A DNA stretch of 64,000 bases, from the NCBI RefSeq assembly GCF_023896955.1, contig NZ_JAMHIW010000001.1:620001-684000 (forward strand), written 5' to 3'. The position numbers and the translations under genes were made by a program. This DNA comes from Micromonospora sp. RHAY321. GTDB taxonomy: Bacteria > Actinomycetota > Actinomycetes > Mycobacteriales > Micromonosporaceae. Below the pieces are notes generated by a model. That model saw only the letters and a list, made by a program, of their open reading frames with translations. It was not told the DNA's origin and did not search any database. Every line of letters begins with the position of its first letter. The first letter of the stretch is position 1. Below, piece by piece: positions 55,173 to 63,480 of the stretch.

Positions 55173-55946
55173 TCACATCCGGGATTTCAGCACGTCGACC
55201 TCGCAGCCTGGCGCGGCCGGGTCGAAGCCGTGTTCTACCAGCCAGCGGATCGCCAGCAGGCTTCGCAATGACCACCACGCGCGGATGACATCCAGGTCGA
55301 CGTCGGTGCCATAGCCGGCGACGACGTCGCCAAGGTGCTTCTCATGTCCGAGTGTCAAGCTGGCGAGGTCGTACAGGGCATCGCCCTGGCCCGCCTCGGA
55401 CCAGTCGACCACGCCGGTGACCTCGTCGTCGTCGACGAACACATGGGCGATCTGCAGGTCGCCATGCATGAAAACCGGAGTCCACGGCCGAAGCGCAGCC
55501 TCGGCAACCCGGTGGTTGATAGTGACCAGATCAGCGGGAAGGACGCCGTTCCCGACGAGCCACTCGCATTCACCGTCGAGGCGCGACGCCAACTCGTCGA
55601 GACGGCGACCGGGCCATGGCGGCAACGGCGCGTCGTGCAGCATCCGTGCGGCGGCACCGGCCGCGGCCCACGCCGCCGAAGACGCGGCCGACGGCTCGCC
55701 GAGGCGGCCGAGTGCCGTCCCGGGGAGAGCGGCGAGAGCGAGTACGGGCGGCTTCCGCCACAGGATCTCCGGAGTGGGGATCGGCGCCATGGCCATCGCC
55801 TCGACCTCGACATCGGTGCGAGTCTGATCAGCGTCGATTTTCAGGAACACGTCGCCGACGCGCACGGTCGCGCGCTCCTGATGGGCGACGACGACCTCGA
55901 CCTCTTCCACGTCGGCCAGTGTCGCGGAGATGACCACCGACGTCAC
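55173..55946 (-). CDS. Aminoglycoside phosphotransferase-family (APH/choline kinase-like) protein
   Basis: 257 residues from GTG 55946. FMHGDLQIAHVFVDDDEV contains the catalytic HGD, but the metal-binding Asn of the usual HGDxxxxN is replaced by His. VTGVVDWSEAGQGDALYDLA supplies the DxD-like DW motif. The N-terminal lobe is short (FLKIDAD as the ATP-site Lys). It may phosphorylate a small hydroxyl compound or be inactive. Resistance cannot be claimed from sequence. Confidence 0.78.
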   Translation of the reverse strand: MTSVVISATLADVEEVEVVVAHQERATVRVGDVFLKIDADQTRTDVEVEAMAMAPIPTPEILWRKPPVLALAALPGTALGRLGEPSAASSAAWAAAGAAARMLHDAPLPPWPGRRLDELASRLDGECEWLVGNGVLPADLVTINHRVAEAALRPWTPVFMHGDLQIAHVFVDDDEVTGVVDWSEAGQGDALYDLASLTLGHEKHLGDVVAGYGTDVDLDVIRAWWSLRSLLAIRWLVEHGFDPAAPGCEVDVLKSRM

Positions 55947-55968
55947 CGGCTTATTGCGTGGACCCCGG

Positions 55969-56085
55969 CTCCACGCTGCGGGTCTGCACCCACCTGTCAC
56001 CGAGCAGCGAGGATCGTACCCGCCGTGTGATCGACGCAGCCTTCGGCCGCGGCCTGGACGCCTCGGGCGGCCTGGCCACGGCCAA
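55969..56085 (+). pseudogene. Tyrosine-recombinase (integrase) C-terminal relic
   Basis: The plus strand reads STLRVCTHLSPSSEDRTRRV then IDAAFG, matching the C-terminal segment of actinobacterial phage-type integrases (usually ..VYxHLxPSSEDRTRxAIDAA). The catalytic Tyr position is Cys here, and no upstream integrase body exists. Confidence 0.6.
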
Positions 56086-56141
56086 GCTGGGTGATCGGAA
56101 GGTGTTTGCGCAGCTCAGTAGCGGTGACGGCGTCACTTGGC

Positions 56142-56180
56142 GTTGTATTGATCGGGCGCGGGGACGCAGTCAAGCAAAGC
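56142..56180 (-). pseudogene. IS5-like end fragment
   Basis: The minus strand ends NAK and stop, and about 35 nt, including TTGGCGTTGT and GGGCGC, match the 3' end of the relic at 47019-47070. It lies just after the integrase relic. Confidence 0.5.
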
Positions 56181-56194
56181 GGACGACTTGGCTT

Positions 56195-56695
56195 TTAGCT
56201 GCTGTTACGCCTGGCATTGATGGTCAACGGTGGGCGCTGCGGGTTCCCCTTTGACGACCTGGAAACGGCATGATCTTGGGGCTTCTCGACACACCTCGCC
56301 GGGCGGGGCCTGATCGCGTGGGCCGGTGGCAGGGTTCGGACGGGCTCATCGATGGAGTAGACCTCCAGGCAAGATAGGAATCCGCCGTCTACAAGCAGCA
56401 CGACACCGGCGTAGGTGTCGCCATCGCTGATATCCGCCGAGACGGGCGCGGCTGAGATGACCTGGGCAGGCGTCGCTCGCGATCGGTCAACGGACAGGTT
56501 GATCGTCGCGCAGCCGCAGCCGCAGCCGCAGCCACCGTCAACAGCGGCATGCCTCAGTTGGGTAAGCAGCTCGTCACTGCCCGGAAACGGTGAACCGAGC
56601 AGTCGCTCGATCACCTCTCGTTCAGGCTCGGTGAGCGGGCGTCCCCTCTGGGTCGGGAGTACGTCGTCCGTCGGCACACGCCCATGGTCGCGCAC
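56195..56695 (-). CDS. Hypothetical protein with GGCGCGCGC cysteine motif
   Basis: 166 residues from GTG 56695. LTEPEREVIERLLGSPFPGS then a polar helix lead to DGGCGCGCGCATINL, with four Cys alternating with Gly. GVVLLVDGGFLSCLEVYSID follows as strands. I recall similar actinomycete proteins with this motif and no known role; metal binding is likely. After about residue 118 the sequence becomes Pro/Arg-rich and crosses the repeat at 56251-56279, so the original C-terminus may have been replaced. Confidence 0.55.
   Translation of the reverse strand: MRDHGRVPTDDVLPTQRGRPLTEPEREVIERLLGSPFPGSDELLTQLRHAAVDGGCGCGCGCATINLSVDRSRATPAQVISAAPVSADISDGDTYAGVVLLVDGGFLSCLEVYSIDEPVRTLPPAHAIRPRPARCVEKPQDHAVSRSSKGNPQRPPLTINARRNSS
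56251..56279. repeat. Left copy of a 29-bp direct repeat flanking 2.5 kb
   Basis: TTGACGACCTGGAAACGG begins this copy, which matches 58737-58765 (starting TTGACGGCCTGGAGACGG) with about three differences. In both copies the + strand frame ends LETA and stop. Confidence 0.55.
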
Positions 56696-56852
56696 AACCC
56701 GTGTGCAATGCGACGTTACCTCGGACTACTTGACCCCCAGGGCAACCAGCACCGCCCCGTGAGCTGCGACTCTGTGGCTCTTGACCTGTAAGCGTGGTCC
56801 GCCATCGTCCGTGCTTGTTCGCTGCCGTCCGCACCGATCGTCACTCAGTTAG

Positions 56853-57230
56853 TCACCCGGCGGGGCAAGTCGTCGCGGTTGTGATCAGCGCGGCAAGCAG
56901 TTCCTGTGATGGCCGCAAGGGCGCGAGCAGATCTCGCACGTAGGCCACGCGCTGCTCCTCGCTGGTGTCCTGCCACCACTTGCCTGCCTGGGTCAGGTGG
57001 GCACGGACAGCCTCGACACGGTGAGGATGAGCAGCCGCGTTCCGCCAGTCATGCCACCCTTGGCCCGGATCGGCGGCCTCAAGCGCATCCGCCAGACGGT
57101 GCTGGATCGCGGCGATGAAGGGGCTGCCGGCGTAGATGCTCCCAAGGTCGTCAGACTTGCACTCCATGAGCATCCGATGAAGCGTGAGTACCTCGTGATA
57201 GCCCTCGACCTGCACCGCTCCAACGTCCAT
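56853..57230 (-). CDS. Hypothetical protein
   Basis: 125 residues from ATG 57230, with no strong ribosome site. It is soluble with Trp-rich segments (HDWRNAAAHPHRVEAVRAHL, AGKWWQDTSEEQRVAYVRDL) and probably helical. No family recognised. It lies between the two direct repeats and may belong to a small inserted segment. Confidence 0.5.
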   Translation of the reverse strand: MDVGAVQVEGYHEVLTLHRMLMECKSDDLGSIYAGSPFIAAIQHRLADALEAADPGQGWHDWRNAAAHPHRVEAVRAHLTQAGKWWQDTSEEQRVAYVRDLLAPLRPSQELLAALITTATTCPAG

Positions 57231-57484
57231 CGCTCAAGCTTGCCCGATGCACCGGCACCACGAGCCTGAAGGTGCCGAGCATCAGCTTGGAAATCGGGTT
57301 GATCTGCACCCTGAGTAGCCATGTTGGCCAGTGAGTGAGCACGGAGCGTTGAGGTCGCGGGTGCCGGGGCGCTGTTGTAGGCCGGTGTTGACCACTACAT
57401 CGGGCACGCACCGGGCACGGCGACCCCGGCCTGCGACGCATGGCAGGGCCCTCATGCTTGCCTTGCTGTTCGCACGGTTGATCT

Positions 57485-57817
57485 TTACCATTTACGAAAA
57501 TTGCAGATATCCCTTGTTGCCTGCTGCATAAGGTTCCACGACTTCTGGATATCAATATTTCCGGTGGTCGCACCCGAATAGCGAGAAGTGCCCTTGATTA
57601 AAAGGACCGCGCCCACCCAGCCTGTCAAGACACCCAACACCATCACAGAGAAGAGTACGATTGTGAGCGGTTCGAGAATGTCTGGGGCCACGCCGAACCC
57701 TGCGAGAACGACTAAGACGACCGTGACCGGAAAGAGTAGGACTAGTCGCATCCCTCGTACAAACAACCGGTATCTGTACGATTCCACTATCGCGAAAAAA
57801 GCGGGATCGTCTGCCAT
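57485..57817 (-). CDS. Small two-helix membrane protein in low-GC DNA
   Basis: 110 residues from ATG 57817; TTG 57835 in frame would add six. Two transmembrane helices (about 22-44 and 50-73) are followed by a polar tail with NIDIQKSWNLMQQATRDI. The DNA here is visibly lower in GC than its surroundings, with AT-rich codons, pointing to recent acquisition. No family recognised. Confidence 0.55.
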   Translation of the reverse strand: MADDPAFFAIVESYRYRLFVRGMRLVLLFPVTVVLVVLAGFGVAPDILEPLTIVLFSVMVLGVLTGWVGAVLLIKGTSRYSGATTGNIDIQKSWNLMQQATRDICNFRKW

Positions 57818-57963
57818 GCTAGTTGCACCAATCAAGACTGCTCATCAAAGAAATCTCCAACTACGTCGGCAGGACACCTCGGAACACAATGGCACCCCGA
57901 GTCAACCGCTGGCCATCCACTCTGCCGTCACGCGCGGACGTTGTTGGAGCGCCACCCACGCCA

Positions 57964-58368
57964 TCACCGCCGTCGGTTCGCCCTCGCAGCCTGGATGGCC
58001 CAGACGTTGGTGAGCATGAGGCCGCCCGCCAGTCCAGCAAGGAGTGCGCCCCCCGCGCCAGACATGCCGGTCACTTTGACGAAGATCCAGGCCGCCACGG
58101 CGACGACTGCCGAAATGATGCCGAGCCCGGCGGGAATCCCCTTGCCTGAGAGCCACCGGCGCAACCCGACGACCAGCAATGACGATCCGATTAGCAGACC
58201 CGCCAGCAGACACAGCGCCGACGCAATGAACTGCTCGGAGCTTACGGTCACTGCGACCCCACCTCCGACTGCGGCCAGGCCAACGAGCAAGGAGATTGGG
58301 CCCGCTCCACGCGGCCACGCACGATCGTCGCGGTGCGGAACCTGCTCAGTCTCGGCCACGGCCGACAT
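57964..58368 (-). CDS. Small multi-span membrane protein
   Basis: 134 residues from ATG 58368; CATTCT lies 6 nt upstream as a possible -10. The N-terminal 25 residues are polar. Four hydrophobic helices follow (about 28-45, 48-70, 78-97, 102-124). A longer upstream frame crosses the inverted repeat and is not credible. No family recognised. Confidence 0.55.
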   Translation of the reverse strand: MSAVAETEQVPHRDDRAWPRGAGPISLLVGLAAVGGGVAVTVSSEQFIASALCLLAGLLIGSSLLVVGLRRWLSGKGIPAGLGIISAVVAVAAWIFVKVTGMSGAGGALLAGLAGGLMLTNVWAIQAARANRRR

Positions 58369-58433
58369 ACTGCCAGAATGGAGTGTCCTCGGCGTTGACG
58401 GGCTAGCGCGGCGGTTCAGCATGCTTCTCCAGA

Positions 58434-58669
58434 GGCCGTGGTGGGGATACGGCGCGTGTACCCCGGGCAGGCCCCTGGCCTGCCGGCAATAGCCAGCCCG
58501 AGGGGTCGCAGAGGCTCCGAGGTCAAGGGCGGCCCTAGGGCGGGCCGTCGCGGAGCGACGCGAAACGCCCTTGACCTTGGAGGGGCGGCCCCGCACACTC
58601 CGCGCCGCATCCCCACCACGGCCGGCGGTGACTCGGCCTACGGCGCGGCGGTGAGACGGCCGCCGCGCC
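58434..58669. repeat. Large nested inverted repeat
   Basis: Outer arms 58434-58456 and 58601-58623 (23 nt, one mismatch) enclose inner arms CTCCGAGGTCAAGGGCG (58515-58531) and 58566-58582 (17 nt, one mismatch). Additional hairpins are GGCAGGCC/GGCCTGCC (58466-58484), GTCGC/GCGAC in the centre, and GGCGCGGCGG/CCGCCGCGCC (58642-58669). The whole could fold into one elaborate cruciform and lies between a small membrane gene and metH. Confidence 0.7.
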
Positions 58670-58684
58670 CCGGCCGGCCGAGCC

Positions 58685-58765
58685 ATTGATGCGGCCTTCG
58701 GTGAGGACCCGGCCGCCAAGGACGTCCCGGAAGCCCTTGACGGCCTGGAGACGGCATGATCATGG
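58685..58765 (+). pseudogene. Second integrase-tail relic with right copy of the direct repeat
   Basis: The frame reads IDAAFGEDPAAKDVPEALDG then LETA and stop, like the C-terminal tail of a tyrosine recombinase. It shares IDAAFG with the relic at 55969-56085 and its last 29 nt with 56251-56279. Upstream it dissolves into the inverted repeat. Confidence 0.5.
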
Positions 58766-58814
58766 CCAGTGGCCCTCGGGACGGCCGTATTTACAGGTCA
58801 GCGACGCTAGCCCG

Positions 58815-61800
58815 TCACTTGGCGTTGAAGTAGCTGGCCTCCGGGTGGTGGACCACGATGGCGTCGGTGGCCTGCTCCGGCATGAGCTGGAACTCCTCGG
58901 ACAGCTCCACGCCGATCCGCTCCGACCCGAGCAGCTCCACGATCTTCGCCCGGTCCTCCAGGTCGGGGCAGGCCGGGTAGCCGAACGCGTACCGGCAGCC
59001 CCGGTAGTCGTTGCGCAGCAGGCCGGCCAGGTCCGCCGGATCGTCGTCGGCGATGGTGCGGCCGTCGGGCAGGGTCAGCTCGGCGCGGATGCGCCGGTGC
59101 CAGTACTCGGCGAGGGCCTCGGTGAGCTGCACCGACAGCCCGTGCACCTCCAGGTAGTCGCGGTACTCGTTGCGGGCGAACAGCTTGGCCGCGTACTCGC
59201 TGACCGGCTGGCCGACGGTGACCAGCTGCAACGCGACCACATCGAGCTGGTCGCCCTTGGGCCGGAAGAAGTCCGCCAGGCAGAGCCGCCGCTCCTGCCG
59301 CTGCCGGGGGAAGGAGAACCGGGCGCGCTCCGCGTGCCCGTTCTCGTCGAGCACCACCAGGTCGTTGCCTTCGGAGTACGCGGGGAAGTAGCCGTACACG
59401 ACGGCTGCCTCCAGCACCTGGTCGGCGATGAGCCGGTCCAACCAGTACCGCAGACGCGGCCGACCTTCGGTCTCGACCAGCTCCTCGTAGGACGGTCCGT
59501 TGCCGCCGCGGGCGCCGTTCAGCCCCCACTGCCCGCGGAAGGTGGCCCGCTCGTCGAGCAACGCCGCGTAGTCGGCCATCGGCACGCCCTTGACCACCCG
59601 CGTGCCGAAGAACGGCGGCGTGGGCACGGCCACGTCGGCAGCCACGTTGGAGCGGATCGAGGAGTCGTGCAACTCCGGCAGGGACTCGGTCACCATCGAC
59701 CGCTGCCGTTCCCGGCGCGCCCGCCGAGCCGCCAGAGCCGCTTCCCGCTCCGGGTCGATCACCGGCGCGCCGCCCCGCTTGGCGGTCATCACCTTGTCCA
59801 TCAGGGACAGACCCTCGAACGCGTCCCGCGCGTAGTGCACCTGCCCGGGGAACATCGACCGCAGGTCGTCCTCGACGTACGCGCGGGTGAGCGCCGCCCC
59901 GCCCAGGAGCACCGGCCAGCGCTCCGCGACCCCGCGGGTGGCCATCTCGGCGAGGTTCTCCTTCATGATCACGGTGCTCTTCACCAGCAGCCCGGACATC
60001 CCGATCGCGTCGGCACGGTGCTGCTCGGCGGCGTCCAGGATGGCGCTGATCGGCTGCTTGATGCCGATGTTCACCACCTCGTAGCCGTTGTTGCTCAGGA
60101 TGATGTCGACCAGGTTCTTGCCGATGTCGTGCACGTCGCCGCGCACGGTGGCCAGCACGATGCGGCCCTTGCCGCCGTCCTCTGCGGTCTCCATGTGCGG
60201 CTCCAGGTACGCCACCGCGGTCTTCATCACCTCGGCTGACTGGAGCACGAACGGCAGCTGCATCTGCCCGGAGCCGAACAGCTCCCCGACGACCTTCATG
60301 CCGTCCAGCAGGATGTCGTTGATGATCGACAGTGGGGACCGGCCGCCGGCCATCGCCGAGTCCAGGTCGGCCTCCAGGCCGTTGCGCTCGCCGTCGATGA
60401 TCCGCCGCTTGAGCCGCTCGTCCAGCGGCAGCGCGGCCAGCTCCTGCGCCCGGCTGGCCCGGGCACTGGTCACGTCCACGCCCTCGAAGAGTTCGAGGAA
60501 GCGCTGCACCGGGTCGTAGCCCTCGCGGCGCCGGTCGTAGACCAGGTCCAGCGCGACCTCGCGCTGCTCGTCGGGGATCTTCGACATCGGCAGGATCTTG
60601 CTGGCGTGCACGATCGCCGAGGTCAGCCCGGCCTGGACGCACTCGTGCAGGAACACCGAGTTGAGCACCTGCCGGGCGGCCGGGTTGAGCCCGAACGAGA
60701 TGTTCGAGATGCCGAGGGTGAAGTTGACCCCCGGGTAGCGGCGGGCGATCTCCCGGATCGCCTCGATCGTCTCCAGGCCGTCGCGGCGGGTCTCCTCCTG
60801 CCCGGTGGCGATCGGGAAGGTCAACGCGTCGATCAGGATGTCCGACCGGTCCATCCCCCAGCGGCCGGTCAGGTCGTCGATCAGCCGTGCCGCGACCCGG
60901 ACCTTCCACTCCTGCGTACGCGCCTGCCCCTCCTCGTCGATGAGCAGCGCCACCACGGCCGCGCCGTGCTCACGGACGATGGGCATCACCCGCGCGTACC
61001 GGGAGTCGGGGCCGTCGCCGTCCTCGAAGTTCACCGAGTTGACCACGCACCGGCCGCCGAGCATCTCCAGACCGGCCTCGACGACGGCCGGCTCGGTGGA
61101 GTCCAACATGATCGGCAGCGTCGACGCGGTGGCGAACCGGCCCGCCAGCTCCCGCATGTCCTGGGTGCCGTCACGGCCGACGTAGTCGACGCACAGGTCC
61201 AGCAGGTGCGAGCCGTCCCGCGCCTGGCTGCGGGCGATCTCCACGCAGGCCCGCCAGTCCGCGGCGAGCATCGCCTCCCGGAACGCCTTGGAACCGTTGG
61301 CGTTGGTCCGCTCCCCCACCATCAGCACCGACGCGTCCTGAGCGAACGGCACCGGGTGGTACACCGAGGAGACGCCCGCCTCGTGCCGCGGCTCGCGTGC
61401 CGCGGCGGTGACGCCGTGCAGCCGCTCGGACAGCACCCGGATGTGCTCCGGGGTGGTGCCGCAACAGCCGCCGACCAGCGACACGCCGTACTCGGTGATG
61501 AACCGCTCCAGCGCGTCGGCCAGCTCGACCGGGGTGAGCGGGAAGTACGCCCCGTCGGCGGTCAGCACCGGCAGGCCGGCGTTCGGCATCACCGACAGCG
61601 GGATCCGGGAGTGCTGCGACAGGTACCGCAGGTGCTCGCTCATCTCGGCCGGGCCGGTGGAGCAGTTGAGCCCGATCAGGTCCACCCCGAGCGGCTCGAT
61701 CGCGGCGAGGGCCGCCCCGATCTCGCTGCCCACGAGCATCGTGCCGGTGGTCTCCACGGCGACGTGGCAGATGATCGGCACCGACTGGCCCAGCTCGGCC

Positions 61801-62330
61801 ATCGCCCGCTTCGACCCGACCACCGCGGCCTTGACCTGGAGGAGGTCCTGGCAGGTCTCAATGATCAGCGCGTCCGTGCCGCCGGCGATCAGCCCGGCGG
61901 CGTTCTCCTGGTATGCGTCGCGCAGTGTCGCGTAGGCGGCGTGCCCGAGGGTCGGCAGCTTGGTGCCCGGCCCGATCGAGCCGAGCACGAACCGGGGCCG
62001 CTGCGGCGTGCTGGCCGCGTCGGCGGCCTCGCGGGCGATCCGGGCTCCCGCCTCGGACAGCTCCCGGATGCGGTGCGGGATGTCGTACTCGGCGAGGTTG
62101 GCGAGGTTGGCGCCGAACGTGTTGGTCTCCACGCAGTCCGCGCCGGCGGCCAGGTAGGCGTCGTGTACGCCGCGCACCACGTCGGGCCGGGTGACGTTGA
62201 GGATCTCGTTGCACCCCTCAAGCCCGTCGAAGTCGTCGAGCGTGAGGTCAGCGGCCTGCAGCATCGTGCCCATCGCCCCGTCGGCGATGAGGATCCGGTC
62301 GGCCAGCACATCCATCAACGAAGTCCGCAC
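58815..62330 (-). CDS. metH: Cobalamin-dependent methionine synthase
   Basis: 1171 residues. Transfers methyl from 5-methyltetrahydrofolate to homocysteine through B12. The homocysteine domain (about 1-320) has zinc ligands C223, C289 and C290 (LNCSTGP, GGCCGTTPEH). The pterin domain is about 336-590 (VGERTNANGSK start). The B12 domain has GDVHDIGKN, with the axial His near 734. The activation (SAM) domain (about 880-1171) ends SYFNAK. GTG 62330 is preceded by TAACCT on the minus strand at 6 nt, so it is probably leaderless, and I see no cobalamin riboswitch. Divergent from the PAC2 gene. Confidence 0.95.
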   Translation of the reverse strand: MRTSLMDVLADRILIADGAMGTMLQAADLTLDDFDGLEGCNEILNVTRPDVVRGVHDAYLAAGADCVETNTFGANLANLAEYDIPHRIRELSEAGARIAREAADAASTPQRPRFVLGSIGPGTKLPTLGHAAYATLRDAYQENAAGLIAGGTDALIIETCQDLLQVKAAVVGSKRAMAELGQSVPIICHVAVETTGTMLVGSEIGAALAAIEPLGVDLIGLNCSTGPAEMSEHLRYLSQHSRIPLSVMPNAGLPVLTADGAYFPLTPVELADALERFITEYGVSLVGGCCGTTPEHIRVLSERLHGVTAAAREPRHEAGVSSVYHPVPFAQDASVLMVGERTNANGSKAFREAMLAADWRACVEIARSQARDGSHLLDLCVDYVGRDGTQDMRELAGRFATASTLPIMLDSTEPAVVEAGLEMLGGRCVVNSVNFEDGDGPDSRYARVMPIVREHGAAVVALLIDEEGQARTQEWKVRVAARLIDDLTGRWGMDRSDILIDALTFPIATGQEETRRDGLETIEAIREIARRYPGVNFTLGISNISFGLNPAARQVLNSVFLHECVQAGLTSAIVHASKILPMSKIPDEQREVALDLVYDRRREGYDPVQRFLELFEGVDVTSARASRAQELAALPLDERLKRRIIDGERNGLEADLDSAMAGGRSPLSIINDILLDGMKVVGELFGSGQMQLPFVLQSAEVMKTAVAYLEPHMETAEDGGKGRIVLATVRGDVHDIGKNLVDIILSNNGYEVVNIGIKQPISAILDAAEQHRADAIGMSGLLVKSTVIMKENLAEMATRGVAERWPVLLGGAALTRAYVEDDLRSMFPGQVHYARDAFEGLSLMDKVMTAKRGGAPVIDPEREAALAARRARRERQRSMVTESLPELHDSSIRSNVAADVAVPTPPFFGTRVVKGVPMADYAALLDERATFRGQWGLNGARGGNGPSYEELVETEGRPRLRYWLDRLIADQVLEAAVVYGYFPAYSEGNDLVVLDENGHAERARFSFPRQRQERRLCLADFFRPKGDQLDVVALQLVTVGQPVSEYAAKLFARNEYRDYLEVHGLSVQLTEALAEYWHRRIRAELTLPDGRTIADDDPADLAGLLRNDYRGCRYAFGYPACPDLEDRAKIVELLGSERIGVELSEEFQLMPEQATDAIVVHHPEASYFNAK

Positions 62331-62336
62331 CCGTTC

Positions 62337-62493
62337 AGGTTAGTGCGGGCCGTGCCTTGCTCAACCGCCCTCCGTGCTCGATCCCATATTGTGTCAGCGG
62401 GATCACCCCGTCCGGTTCGCCATCGTATGACCGGTCGTCGGTCGGGGCGGCCGGCGCGGCCGACGGGCCAGGCCCCCGCCCGGCACGTAGGCT
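62337..62493. promoter_or_regulatory. Divergent leaderless promoters of metH and the PAC2 operon
   Basis: On the minus strand TAACCT (+ strand 62337-62342) lies 6 nt before the metH GTG. On the plus strand TAGGCT (62488-62493) lies 7 nt before GTG 62501. Both start codons would be at or next to the transcript 5' end. Confidence 0.5.
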
Positions 62494-62500
62494 GGCGGAC

Positions 62501-62596
62501 GTGAAGCACAACAGGGACACCGCCGTGCCCTACGGCCCGACGACCGGGTGCGGTCCCGGTGCCGGCCGCGACGAGCAGGGTGAGGTGACGGCGTGA
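62501..62596 (+). CDS. 31-codon leaderless ORF coupled to the PAC2 gene
   Basis: GTG 62501 sits 7 nt after the TAGGCT box. The peptide begins VKHNRDTAVPYGPTTGCGPG and its TGA (62594-62596) overlaps the PAC2 GTG 62593 as GTGA. Because the transcript likely begins at this codon, ribosomes must translate it before the PAC2 gene. It may act as a leader peptide or only as an initiation device. Confidence 0.5.
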   Translation: MKHNRDTAVPYGPTTGCGPGAGRDEQGEVTA

Positions 62597-63462
62597 CCGA
62601 GTTCGACGGACTGCCGGTGCTGCGGTCCCCGGTGGCCATCGCCGCGTTCGAGGGCTGGAACGACGCCGCCGACGCGTCCACGGCCGCCATCGAGCACCTG
62701 GAGCAGGTCTGGAACGCACGGCAGATCGCCGAGCTGGATCCGGAGGACTTCTACGACTTTCAGGTCAGCCGCCCCACCATCACGATGGCCGACGGGGAGA
62801 CCCGCCGGGTGGAGTGGCCGACGACCCGGTTCATGGTCGCCAGCCCGGAGGGCACCGAGCGGGACGTGGTGCTGATCCGGGGCATCGAGCCGAGCATGCG
62901 CTGGCGGACGTTCTGCGAGCAGGTGCTGGAGATCTGCCACAGCCTCGAGGTGGAGCGGGTGGTCCTGCTCGGCGCGTTGCTCGCCGACGTGCCGTACACC
63001 CGGCCGCTGCCGATCAGCGGCAGCGCCTCCGACGCCCAGGCCGCGGAGCGCTACCAGCTCACCCCCACCCGCTACGACGGGCCGACCGGCATCGTCGGCG
63101 TGCTGCACGACGCCTGCACCCGCGCCGAGGTGGACGCCGTCTCGTTCTGGGTGCACGTGCCGCACTACGCCAACAACCCACCCTGCCCGAAGGCCACCCT
63201 CGCCCTGCTGCACCGGGTCGAGGAGGTCGTCGACCTGCCGGTGCCGATGGCCGACCTGGCCGAGGAGGCCGCCGAGTGGGAGCAGCGGGTGCGCAGCGCC
63301 GCCGAGCAGGACGCCGAGCTCGGCGAGTACGTCCGCGAGCTGGAGGAGCGCGTCGGCGACGAGGGGATCACCCCGCTGACCGGTGACGAGATCGCGCAGG
63401 AGTTCGAGAAGTACCTGCGGCGCCGGGGTGGCTCGGCCGGCCCCACGGCAGGCTCCTGGTAG
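62593..63462 (+). CDS. PAC2-family protein (proteasome assembly chaperone-like)
   Basis: 289 residues from GTG 62593, coupled to a 31-codon ORF. LRSPVAIAAFEGWNDAADAS (about 10-29) is the PAC2 signature. GALLADVPYTRPLPISGSAS and YDGPTGIVGVLHDACTR near 155-172 follow, and the C-terminal third is a predicted acidic coiled coil. The fold is shared with eukaryotic proteasome assembly chaperones. A mycobacterial homologue also lies next to metH, as I recall. A role in proteasome biology is possible but not shown. Confidence 0.88.
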   Translation: MTEFDGLPVLRSPVAIAAFEGWNDAADASTAAIEHLEQVWNARQIAELDPEDFYDFQVSRPTITMADGETRRVEWPTTRFMVASPEGTERDVVLIRGIEPSMRWRTFCEQVLEICHSLEVERVVLLGALLADVPYTRPLPISGSASDAQAAERYQLTPTRYDGPTGIVGVLHDACTRAEVDAVSFWVHVPHYANNPPCPKATLALLHRVEEVVDLPVPMADLAEEAAEWEQRVRSAAEQDAELGEYVRELEERVGDEGITPLTGDEIAQEFEKYLRRRGGSAGPTAGSW

Positions 63463-63480
63463 CGCCTCTCCCCCGTTTCG

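Noticed and set aside
58815..58830. The TTGGCGTTG sequence at the metH end resembling the IS5-relic end
   Set aside because: It encodes the conserved FNAK end of MetH, so the similarity is a short coincidence.
62331..62500. A cobalamin riboswitch ahead of metH
   Set aside because: The gap is too short and the predicted transcript is leaderless; no B12-box was seen.
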